Source: Pomacea canaliculata (taxonomy: Eukaryota > Mollusca > Gastropoda > Architaenioglossa > Ampullariidae). Taken from it: DNA of 64,000 nt. Below the pieces are notes generated by a model. The model did not search any database, was not told the origin of the DNA, and worked only from the letters and a program-made list of their open reading frames with translations. The stretch spans positions 15,382,192 through 15,446,191 of the forward strand of contig NC_037603.1 in NCBI RefSeq assembly GCF_003073045.1, read 5' to 3'. Each line of letters begins with the position of its first letter. The stretch's first letter is position 1. Of the stretch, positions 24,561-41,758 are shown in pieces. Position numbers and translations under genes: made by a program.

Positions 24561-26183
24561 GATTCAGTGTACCCATGGGGGGGACTAGTAAAGAAGTAAT
24601 CACTACACTTCCCCATCTCTCCTCTCCCCTTTGTGCCCTTCACCACACACACATGCCTCATTGCTCTCAAATTAAAATAGTACTTCAAATATCATATTTA
24701 GGTTATTTCTCTGCTCCATACCATTTTTCACACAAATCAAACAATAGCAGTAAATGTTACTCTATTCTTAGTTTCAAGTACCTTAAGCAATTTAAAAACA
24801 GTTTTCAACTATGTTTCTTCTTGGAATCTCAAGATTAATAAGGAAAACTATGCAAATCTAGCGTAATAACTGAAACTTCAAACAAAATTACTTGTGTAAA
24901 TGAGCACTTAGTTTGCTGTGAGTAGAATGACATAATAGAGATTAACATTGTCTCAAAGAGTTCACAACCTTGAGCTGTGGGTGTATCAGTCCCCTGCCTC
25001 TCCCAACACAGAATTTTATGAGAAGGGGGCAGGAATGATCTAGATGATATGCTGTATCAGTGATGATTACAAAGCATCTAGAAGTCTGAAAATGAGATCG
25101 TAATGCACTTAAAACCTGCATACTTGGAGTGTGTCGATATGGTGAGTAAGAGTCACCGGTTATTGTCTATACAAAAATAGTACACTATTCAGTATTAGAG
25201 TCAAAATATGATCTCAAAACAACGCAGGAACACAAAATGGTATCATTTGCCAACATACAACCTGAAGCACAGTTAATACCAGACAACCATCAAAAGAAAA
25301 AAATACGAGCTATTCCCTTACAGCTCAGAAAACAAATGCAGAAATAGTGAAAGCTAGATGTAATCATTATTGCAAAGAGGCATGGCATGAATTTTTGTTA
25401 AAAACTCACACTTTCACTAGATTAATATTGAAGTTATAAAAAAAAATTTTTTTCATTACTGAATTCCACATTCATAAATATGAAAATGACAACAAAGGGT
25501 TGCTGACTTAGAATGTGCAATATAATTATCAACAGCACACACTTGCTTCTGGGAGATGGAGGTCATTTTACATACAACAGGATAAATATACCTCCTAGTC
25601 ACACCAACATCCTAACACACTTCACATCATAATCACCAAAACACTCTTCTTGGATGCCAGCAAATATTATCTTTTTACTGACCAAGTACAGGAAGGCATC
25701 TGTTGCTTTGATTTGTATATGGCTATGACTTCAAAATACATGGAGACAAAAATGCCCCAATAACGCAAGCAGATCATACATAGGAAATGAAGACATCCAG
25801 ACTGCTATTTGAGTCATTTACTACATTCTATCACTGGCTCAGGACTTGCAAGACGATGCCAAAATGCTGACAGCACCTAATGTCTTTACAGACAAAAATA
25901 ACATTCCTAGTGCTAGAAAGGCGTCTTTGCCTCACCACATCTGCAAGACCAGGATGCATTACTTAGGCCTGAGACGAGTATTACTTGGGCCTTGAAGTCT
26001 ATGTAAAAGGTTAATGGCGAGTGTTACTCAAACTTACCGGTGCATATGGGGTCAAGTCACATTACCATGACTTAGGGTTAACAGTTTTCGCACAATTTTT
26101 TAAGCCAGCATGATGCTCAGTGTTAATGCCAAGCGAGTTAATACAAAACTTCAATATGAATCCAACACATGATGAAGTCTTTG
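24561..26183. other. Gene-free stretch between RBMX2 and the GPR180-like gene
   Basis: AT-rich sequence without exons or recognisable repeats; it includes the 3' UTR of the GPR180-like gene, whose end could not be placed. Confidence 0.5.
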
Positions 26184-32389
<6,206 letters not shown>

Positions 32390-33031
32390 TTACAAATTGT
32401 TATGTGAAACTGTTTTGTTCAAAGCACTTAATGAATTTAGAAGGAAGAATTATGTCCACTACAATTAGCACAAATATGTGTTCTTCAGTTCATTACTTAA
32501 CTACGATCAGAGAGGGAATAACCAGGCATAATTTTATTTATTTTCAGTTCTACATCTTACTAGCCTTTGAACAAAACTACTGTCATATTGTCAGTGATCG
32601 ACAGCAACAAAGTGGAAATCTATCACGTTTCGAAGTTCTATTTCACGTTCACAGCGATGCGCAACAAGTAAAAGCGTCGACGGTACCCAGCGTGATGCTA
32701 CGTGTACACGTCGTAAAACCAAGCTTTGGTTAAATTGGGATTTTAAGAGTTCTTTAAATGTTTTATTCTTATATCATGGCACTTATATTAAAAGTTAAGT
32801 TTCTGTCTTCTAAATATTTATTTAAATAAATGTCAGAAGGTATACTTTCTTCTACCATCGTATGGTCGTGTTATACGACTGCTTTTTGATTATTTCAAAG
32901 TGATGTCCCTTGAATTCTCGCTTCTGTGGAAATGTGAACTATTTCAATACTAGAAACGCCAGATTTAGTCGGAACTGTTTTATTGGAAATGTTTATGTGA
33001 GGTACAATACAATTTCGAAATAAAATATAAC
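32390..33031. promoter_or_regulatory. Divergent gap between GPR180-like gene and zinc-finger gene
   Basis: The two start codons, on opposite strands, are about 640 bp apart. The middle (32620-32720) is richer in CG dinucleotides than its surroundings, as expected for a promoter core. No specific factor site can be named with confidence. If the zinc-finger gene is dead, this region may still serve the GPR180-like gene alone. Confidence 0.35.
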
Positions 33032-36000
33032 ATGACTGAAGACGTGAACATTGCCAACGCTGGTGAACTTTATCAGCACAATGATTCTGTGACAAGTTTG
33101 GAACTCCATTTTCCAGTGGAGTTTGTAAAGGAGTGGATGAAGTTATCTGAACAAGATGGAAGGGAAATATTGTTAGCTGCTTTCAAAATAAATCTCTATG
33201 CAATGCTTTTCATACATTCCCCGAATCATCTGCTGCGTTAAAGGCGCCAATGTGCCAAAAAGAGCAGAGTTCTTTGTTACATCCGTCTGACTCGTCAGAT
33301 GTTTTAAACTCTGTAACTAAGCTGAATCTGGAGAAATCACAAGAGAGAGAAGAGAGTTGCAGAAAGACTGACAGTTGTGGAATTGTAGAGGAATGAGACA
33401 GTTTCATGTCATTCAGCAATGACGAATTCTAGCGAATTGTTGCCACGCACTTCAAAACTTATAGCTGCGAGCATCGAGACAGGTTTTCGTGTAATTCAGA
33501 ATGAGGATGGAACTGATGGCAAGAGCTCCGTTTATCTGTTGCTGCGCATTACAAGTGTCGGTCTTAAAGTTAGAAGTGGGAATCTTTGTGTTTTTTTGGT
33601 GGATGTCCAGAAGTTGTCCAATGAGAATTCGACTGCAGTCTCTGTATTTGCCCTCATGAAAGCAGCATGATAGCAACAGAGCATCCTTTTACTCACACGG
33701 CATGTAATACGATCAGACCTAAAAGTATGGGCAATCAGGAGAAAGAACAAGGTAAATGTTATGGTCAAGCAAATATAGCAATTTGGGTAAATCAAGTCAT
33801 TTTTCTTCATCTCTCTCCCTCTCTGCCCCTCTACCATCCTTCCTCCCACTCCCCAAACAAAATGAGTAAAAATGTTACTGAATGAATTCTCTGATGCATA
33901 CTATTACTTGCAAACAACTGAAAATTAATCAACAACACCAATAATGTTAAAGTCATTCACTTTGCATGGTTTATAGTTTTATAAAAGGTTTTAATTTCCG
34001 TGTATTTTATTACATTGATATAATTTTTAAATGTTCCCACCAGTCCCAGTGGATGTTATTTTGCTGATATAGTTTTGTTGTCTTCAGGTGTCAATGTTTG
34101 AAAGAATGTATATTGCAAACAGAAGGGGGTTCTTTTCTCAGATTTTCAAAATTATGAAATAAGCCTAATTATTTCGAAGAAGGGAAATGCACTCCATGCT
34201 GTCTGTATTTGCTTTATCTATGTTGATTTAGAGGTGAGAAAGTTTGCATTCTGGTCAGTTTTCAAAATAATTCTTTTTCAACATTAAAATTTATCAACTC
34301 ATCATTCATTAATTTGGGAAGTCACATTTTTTATTACATGAATAGGTATGTAACTTTTGCTCCACCTCAGCAAGCTTGTTGGAAGATGTTTACATTGTGT
34401 TTATCATTGTCATGTCAATATCCAGCATTTATATACTGAGCAGAATGTTTCCTTGCAATGTTTCAGGTAATATGATTCAGGAAGTATTAATGGAACCAGC
34501 TATGTCATGTGAAGATCAAAACGGAATACTGTGGATAATTTTGTGTCTGGTATGCAGAAAAGGAAGAGAGGGAGGCCTAGAAAAATTGTTGTGGAACAAT
34601 CCTTGAATAACGGCCAGAGCAGCTCAAGTACAACGGTCTCTGTGGAGAAAGGTTTTGTTGCTTTTTAGTGTGCTTCATCACTCATGCCAAGCATTCAGGT
34701 AGTGAGCACATCTCATGCAATAATGTGGAGTCTAATGACTACAGTATAGTATATCATAATATGGTATCAAGAAGTATCGTAGTCATCATAATACAGTGTA
34801 ATTAAACATTTTCATTTGTTGTCACAAACAACAGTTTAAAGTGCAGACTAATAAACATAAACAGGAAAGATTTAAAGTTGATCCGACACACATATAAAAA
34901 AAAACAAACCAAGAGACAATGGCGTGCACCATTAAGCAAATAACAAAAAAGATTGCATCAAAATTTATTCAACTGTATGCATTTAAATAATTCTTTAAAA
35001 TGTATCACTTTATAATATTGTTAATTTATGGTTTTAACTGTAGGCTTGGTTTTAAAGTAGCATTAATTAAAGTACATATAGGTAAGGAAAAAGACTTGAA
35101 AAAGTCGTATATTTTTTTATATGCATCTGTCTTACTTTCTGTATTAGCTTTTATCGTGTAAAGAGCATTGAGCCTTCTGCTACATAGAGAAATGCACGAA
35201 ATAAGTTCACTTTATTATTAATGCTGACATTTTTGGGGGCTTGGCCGAATCTTTATTTTGTAGGGGTTGATTTCTAGATTTCTGCCTGTGAAGACGACAG
35301 TCTTAATTCTGTAACTACAGACTTCATTTTGAACTTTAATATTATTTTAAGTGTTTTAATATTTCAGAAAAAGACGTAGCACCTGCAGAAAGAATCCAAG
35401 TACAAAATGGAGAAGGACAAAGTCGCTATAGCCTGAGGGGAAAAAAACTGCCAGCCTACATCTTTGGATCTGGGGAGACCGACGAAGAAGATGAAGACTA
35501 CATTTTAAAACGGGTCAACAGGGTTTATTATCAACTGTGAACAGCCGCAGAAAAAGCTGGTGACTTGGAGCATGGGCGCGATTTAGTCACCATTCAAGAC
35601 GATGATGACCATGATTACACCACCTCATCACTCAAGCGAAGGGTGAACAAGATGGCTGACCCAGATTCGGCCACCAAAGCCTCTCGGTCTCAAACCTCAG
35701 GGAGGAAGAGGATGAAGGTGGATATGAACGGACTGCCCAGGTTCGCCAGAAGAGCTCGCAACAACCAGAAGCTGGTGGCGTGCAAGTACTGCCATCGAAA
35801 GTTTTGCGACTATTCGGGCGTGGCCATGCATGCCAAACGGTTCCACCAACAGGAGCCTGACTTCAGCAGCTACCTGCGCGAGGTGAAGAAGCTGGAAGTG
35901 CTGCACTGTGCAGTGTGCGGCCTGCAGTGCGAGAACCGCTTCCGTCTGCCAACAGCACGAGGACGAGAAGCACTTCAAGCTGGCCAAGGTACAGTGCCGG

Positions 36001-37387
36001 CACTGCAGTAAGCCTTTCAATAACCTGCTGCGCCTGCGCGCCACATCCGCGCGGTGCACCAGGTGCAGGGCAAGGCACATGCCTGCCCTCACTGCACGGC
36101 CACCTTCAAGTGGGCAGCAACCTTGAAATCGCACGTGGAAGAGATCCACGCGGGGATCAAAGCCGTCGCTTGCGGCGTTTGCCAGAAAAAGTTCTACCGC
36201 CAGTCGCAGCTCAACCGCCACATTAAGATCCACGGGGTGGAGGAGGACAAGCTGGCCTGTGACCTCTGTCCCCGGAAGTTCTGGTACGCCACCAACCTCA
36301 AGCGGCACGTGAAAATTGTGCACGAACCGCGGGTACAGCGTTGCCACTGCTCGTACTGCGGGAAAGGTTTCTCGCGTAAGGAGAGCCTGACAGGCCACGT
36401 AGAGAAAGTACACTTTGCCCTGTTCTCCTTCCGTTGCCAGCAGTGCAACGCCGGGTTCGCTCGTTCGTTCGCGCTGGAAAAGCACATGGCCACAGTGCAT
36501 GACCTTCCCGGGTTCAAGGCCCCACAGGGACGACCACCGCGCTTCAAGTACAACCGTACGGACGAGGACGTGCAGTGCTGCAGTGCCTGCGGGGAAAAGT
36601 TCTTCTACAAAGCCCAGCTGGTGCAGCACGTCCACTCCACGCACATCGCCGCCTTCCCTTACCACTGCGACACCTGCCAACAAGGCTTCCTGGAAGAACA
36701 GTTTCTCCAGGTCCACCGCCTCAAAGCCCACGGTGTTCCCATCAAACAGCAGGAGGACGAAGTGGAAGGGGCTGCCAGTGTCGAAAGTCTTTCACCCTCA
36801 TGCTCTGATGTCAGCTGCTGACCTATCCGGGGTAAACCCCAACCACCTGCGAACAAATACGCAGGAGGTAGCAATGCAGTTACAGATGTCAGTCGGAGGG
36901 ACCGTATGCAGAGGGGTTCCATCTTGGAGCATCGCTGGCATCCCTCGGAGTCGGCTCTTACGTCATTGAGGTGGAAGAGGGCGAGCATACGGTCAAGTAT
37001 GTCATAGAGCATTCGGAAGATACCGGCTCACCAGACGTGGAAGACATAGCTAGCTTACTGCTGGTCGCTGGGCGGTGAAACCTTACGTCCAGGCTCGATT
37101 TCTCAGGAGATTGTTCTGGAACCTGGAAAGTCGCCTGCTACTCTACTTCCGACCAACGACGCTTTACGACAAAGCGCAATCATCGGAAAAGACCTTGCAA
37201 CCGAAGGCGTGACCTGGACTGACGAACCTGGGGTCGAGGGTGGAAATCGCCCCATGGAATCGAGGCTGGAGGCCGAGGTGACTTTAGCTGCGAGGATGGG
37301 GATCAAGTCAGCATTCCCTTAGCAAAGGCGGAGAAAGAACGTATTATTGTGGTAGACGACATGGATATTGCAAAAACCCATATTTAA
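33032..37387 (+). pseudogene. C2H2 zinc-finger gene with AT-hook, reading frame broken at several points
   Basis: Coding traces begin at MTEDVNIANAGELY (33032), run through two further open blocks to about 33749 (donor GTAAAT), resume at 34466-34642 with an AT-hook (KRKRGRPRK), and then at 35370-37387. The last block holds ten C2H2 fingers between 35780 and 36750, all C-x2-C-x12-H-x3/4-H, e.g. CKYCHRKF, CPHCTATF, CDLCPRKF, CSYCGKGF, CDTCQQGF. The frame is interrupted: shifts near 33182, 33394 and 34525, an in-frame TGA at 35538-35540, a +1 near 35948 in finger 2, a -1 near 36043 in finger 3, and at least three more after 36800. The intron-exon layout is kept, so this is not a processed copy. 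Its role would be nuclear DNA binding. Either a decayed host gene or a stretch with sequencing indels; the five other models here need no such shifts, which favours decay. Confidence 0.75.
35781..36752 (+). other. Array of ten C2H2 zinc fingers
   Basis: Finger start motifs in order: CKYCHRKF, CAVCGLQC, CRHCSKPF, CPHCTATF, CGVCQKKF, CDLCPRKF, CSYCGKGF, CQQCNAGF, CSACGEKF and CDTCQQGF. Linkers are not the tight TGEKP type, so this is not a KRAB-like tandem array. Fingers 4 to 10 lie in one uninterrupted frame from 36054 to 36821; fingers 2 and 3 each contain a one-base shift, in opposite directions. This exon is far more GC-rich than its surroundings, which also produces long antisense open frames. 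Confidence 0.9.
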
Positions 37388-37517
37388 ATGACTCAGCTTC
37401 TAAATCTTGTGACTCCTTTGTGGCTTTGTACACCGGAGCAGAAGGCCACTACTATGAAACCTGCTCGGAGCTGTGGTTAGAATACTCACTTTGCCCCTCC
37501 AGCGGCTGAAAATAAGT

Positions 37518-37523
37518 AATAAA
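37518..37523 (+). terminator. Poly(A) signal of the zinc-finger gene
   Basis: AATAAA lies about 130 bp after the last readable coding block (stop at 37385), in a fitting position for the end of the transcript. Confidence 0.4.
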
Positions 37524-40500
37524 CTTAATTTATGGTGGAAGGCAGTTCGGAATAAGTTGGACTCCTAGATTCCTCATAAATGCCTTAGACATGTTTGACC
37601 ACTTATTACTGCCTGTAAAGTGTCTAAACTATGGAACTGTTAATTTCTTTATTCTCAGGGAACCTTGAGCGTGCGCTTTCAAATGGTGGGACATTGTTAC
37701 AATTTGAATACTAAGACTCAAGGATGATAAATCCTTCATGCCCACTACATAAGATTTTTAAATTATTGTCCATATTCTTCCGTTTGACAGGTCTATTTTT
37801 GTTTATTTGTTAAGTTTTTATGTTTCCTTATAGTTGTCTAAGGATTTCAGTATTTGATTTGTTAACCCCCGGAACATGGCGGCCAACCTTTTGGAAGAAA
37901 GAGATCAGTGACAAAGAACGCCGTTTTGAATGCTTTTGTATGTAGATGTTTGTTGTTTGATCAGAAGAGAGAGAGAGAAAATGAAAATGAAAATAAAGTA
38001 ATATCATTCTATGTACGACTTTAATTATTCAAACATTGTAACATCCATTCCATGTGTGTTTGCGAACTCAAAACAAGATATTTATATATTTGTCGGATAT
38101 TTATCATGTAGAACCTTGAAATCCTTGGAGAACCTCATTAAAAATTAAATTGTCACGATGAGGTCGATGAGACAAACCATCTAAATGCATTAGAGACAAA
38201 AATATATTAGTATTAAACGAATTGGGAACCTACTGAGGACATTTAAATTGGTTTTCGTTGGCGAGCAGAGCGGTGTGTGAGTCTTAAAATAGTTGCAGTC
38301 TTTGGCACTTCATGTCACTTTATGTTATTATTTCAATCTTTAATCACATCATCGGTGTTCTTTAAGCTATTTCATGTTTATAAGTTGTAATTGAGAAATA
38401 CGATTCCACTGTTTCTACACGCGAAAGAAAACATTGGGACATGTATTTACATATCAGAAATCATTTGAACAGCGGTGGTCAGATAGAGGATGAATAGTAT
38501 CTGGTATTACAATCGGCAATCACCTCCAAGTCACATGACATTATGACTTGCAGATTTGAATACACCTTTAGGTCAGAACAGGTGTGACTAAAAGGCATTT
38601 TCCCCCTATTTCTTTTTCTATCAACCTTATGCTTCTTTACTTGAATAATAAGTAATTATTAAAATAATAAAAGTAACAACAAAAATAGAATTTCTAGAAC
38701 GCTTTTCTCCGAGTGGAGGCGATAAGCGCAAACAAACAAACCGCGTGGAGGCGAGCTCATTGCACTGCACACGAAAGACAAAATCAACAATAACAAGAAA
38801 ACAAGCGCAGCAAACAGATGGCAACACGAAGTGAGTTCCAAGAGAAAAAGGCAGAGAAGAAGAAAGAGCATCTTCCGTCTGATGCAAGCCACAGAAAGGA
38901 GGATAGCACTAGCAGACCCAGAGACCGACCAGTGGCAAGGCGTCAGTAGCTGAGACAGGTAGGCTGGGGAGGGCCAGGAAGACAGTGTTTTCACAGAGTA
39001 ATAATAATAATTTTAAAAAAATCTGCGATTTATCTAGCATGAATCCTGTTCATATAGAAGCATGCGCTCAGCATTCGACACTCAAAATGTAGGTCTCACG
39101 ATGGAACGGACATGTGAATGTAGATCACCCTGTGGTCACCACAGCGGATGACCATCTCTCATCAACTTCTTCCGGTTTCTTCGTCTTCCCGGAAGCTGCC
39201 CGCATAGTCGATGAAGCAACACTTGCGGATCGCTAGTTAACATCGTTTATGGAAGGTAGCAGAGCAACTTTTGATGGCATTGTTCGTAATTCTAACTTTC
39301 ATATGTATGTCTTAATGAATGCACAATACAAGTTGTATTATCGTTGCTGTTTGCTCCCACTTTTAACGGGCAATAGCCCTTTAATCAAATATACTTCAAA
39401 CTTCTTTCTGCTTCATTGATTGTGTCGCGCCCGCACAATGATAGCAACTCAGTGTTGACACTTTCGTTCTCTCCTTACACTTGGCTACGTTTGAGGAGGA
39501 AGATGGCCAGACGGACGAAACTGCAGCAAATAGCAGGTGTAATGAAGGATATCGCCTCAACATCTTCATTCCACCCACCACCTACCCCACTTCCTCCTTG
39601 TTCGACTATCCATCCTACCTCTCTCCCGAGTTCCCCGCCCTTCACGCACGTACTCTCGAGCGGGTGGATGCGAATGGAAGGGAGTAAAATCGATGGAGGG
39701 CGCCATACGGAGGTTTCTTCCACAGCGTGCAGACATCGACAGACCGACAAATCCGCTGCTGCGCGTGCGTACGCATGCGCATTGGTGAACCCGTCACTTC
39801 CTGCGATACGCTTCTGCGTAACCGTTAAGACGTCGGGCTTTCGAAATTCATCCTGATGCGAGCTGGACCTTCAGTTGCTATGGTTGCCTAGGAAGAGAGA
39901 CAAGTCCGTGTGTTGTGTGTAGCTCGTAGTCAGGTTCGTGTCGTCCTAGCATCCGAGCTTTAACCGAGTCTCGTCGTGAAGCCACGCACGTCGGGGAATA
40001 CCTGTCGCCGGTCTTCAACGATCGGCAGCTGCTGAGAGCGAGGGCTTTGATCGGAAAGCGGACTGATGAACATCAGGCTGAAACGAAAATGGAGATGTAC
40101 AGATAAGTACACCGAACGTGATGTAAGCTAAATGTCTAATTTTTTTTTTACATTTTGGTTATTGTTTGTTGGTATTGTTAACCTTTGGTTATTTGTTGTT
40201 ATTGTTTTAACTTTTGTTATTTTTATAGGTTTCTTTGCGCTGTTTATTTTCATTTTATTTTCTTTTTTCTATTATTAAACGAATTCATTATACATGTATA
40301 TATAATATATTAGACACAGATCATACTACAGTCTCTGGTAATCGGACGCGCGCACACGCACATTCATATCACAGATACGTACTGTGCTGCATAAACGGGG
40401 AAAGTGATTTAAATATACACCGGAAGTGATTTAAATAAAGGCTAAAGATCTTCCGCGTTTGACTGATTGTACCCTACATCCAGTAAACTCTGTAGTTGTA

Positions 40501-40797
40501 GCTCAGCTGTTGATCCCCAAAACTTTACAGCTAGAGAGATATTGGGGCCTGGAGCTAGCTGCACAGCATGTTCCTAAAACTAAAACTCTTCTAAAGCAAA
40601 CTTAGACATTTTTTTACAAAATGTGTTCCTTTGTCTGAGGTTAACAAGTGCATACGGAAATTGTGCTGATGGGAACGAAAGTCTGGCTTAAGCAGTTTTA
40701 CTTCATTTAAAACAAAAAAGTTATAAAATTGTGTTGTATACTGTATTTCTATAAAACTGATTATCTCAATATATTTAAAGACTAAAACTGTTTAAAA
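37524..40797. other. Gene-free stretch
   Basis: AT-rich sequence up to 39.4 kb, then a more CG-rich block at 39.4-40.1 kb that could be a promoter or leader exon of something not recognised. Open frames at 38659-38994 (minus) and 39416-39856 (plus) show no family likeness. Confidence 0.45.
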
Positions 40798-41061
40798 TTA
40801 CATATGTGTTTTGCGGCTGGCCCCAGATTCCTTGTATTTATTTTTGGATTGCAGAAAGTGTTGAAGTAGTTGGTGATGGACTGAAGGTTCTATGCCTGAG
40901 GTGTCTGTTGAGGTTGCAATTCGATCTTTAGGCTTTTGCTCATGGCGTGTCAGCTTTTGGAAGGTTTCTGTGTGAAATAAACATATCATATTACATATAC
41001 TGCTATCTTTTGCTACTTGGCTGGACTGGTGTGCCTTGCGCAGAAGTCCAGCTATACCCAT
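40798..41061 (-). CDS. Possible single-exon gene for an 87-aa protein
   Basis: An uninterrupted frame starts MGIAGLLRKAHQSSQVAKDS and ends SKNKYKESGASRKTHM before TAA. The start has a good context (AACCATGG). The composition is mixed, basic and polar, with two cysteines and no membrane segment, unlike the T-rich chance frames around it. A 33-nt stretch in the middle looks like a mini-intron but is too short for an animal intron and stays in frame, so I read straight through it. I do not recognise a family. It could also be a last exon of a longer minus-strand gene or chance. Confidence 0.35.
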   Translation of the reverse strand: MGIAGLLRKAHQSSQVAKDSSICNMICLFHTETFQKLTRHEQKPKDRIATSTDTSGIEPSVHHQLLQHFLQSKNKYKESGASRKTHM

Positions 41062-41758
41062 GGTTACCTATAGCAGTCGGTAGCTATGCAAAGTGATGTC
41101 GAGTCGAGAGGTCAGCAGGTTAAACAAGAAGGTGCGTCCTCACGACACTCATCGTCATGAGAACACTGACGGGTCCTTGCGATGAGCTGTTCATGGCCTG
41201 GCTCTCTCTTATAGGGCAATGATTCATCCACACAGTCACAAACCCGGCGCGGCCGACGACAGAAATCGATAAACCGCACTGTCACGTGGTAGATGACGGT
41301 AACAACCTCTATTATTATTGAATGGAGCATAAAGCTGATGTGGCGATACTTTCCAAACAGAATCGATAGTTTAGAATGTATTGTAAGCTTTTATGTTTCT
41401 TCCAATACAGTTCTTCCCAGACTATTCTGAGTCTTATACTTTTGCACAGAATAGTGTGCGCATCTGTGCACAAAGACAGGGCAAGTGGGGTGGGAGTAGT
41501 GAGGTGGCGAGTGTAAACTTTAATGCTGGGAGAAGAGGACGTTGTTTATTCATCTGTTTGTGGTTATTGCTGGTGGAGCGAGAGAAGGAAGTTAGGGGGA
41601 GAGGGTTGCAGTACGCAGAGATCTTTGTGGAGGGCGCTGCCAGCAGCTGGTGATCGGGGAGGAACTACACGATGTTCACTCTTTCGTCTGCAGACGGCAG
41701 GTGTTCGCTGCTCACGTATCTACGCCTAACCTTTGACCTCCACCTGGCCTGAGGAATC

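Noticed and set aside
35530-35550. A mini-intron of about 28 nt removing the TGA in the zinc-finger gene
   Set aside because: Far below the minimum size of animal introns; no consensus donor.
35697-36731. 344-aa minus-strand open frame opposite the zinc fingers
   Set aside because: It is the mirror of a GC-rich finger exon; its product is low-complexity (Leu/Val/Ala/His-rich) and the plus strand shows the real motifs.
38659-38994. 111-aa Leu-rich minus frame resembling a membrane peptide
   Set aside because: Composition follows a C/T-rich strand; start lacks a clear signal-peptide layout and no partner exon was found.
39416-39856. 146-aa plus frame with Pro/Ser-rich middle
   Set aside because: No family likeness, low complexity, and the sequence looks more like a CG-rich promoter or leader region.
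40975-41010. A 33-nt intron inside the 87-aa frame
   Set aside because: Too short to be spliced; the frame is open through it.
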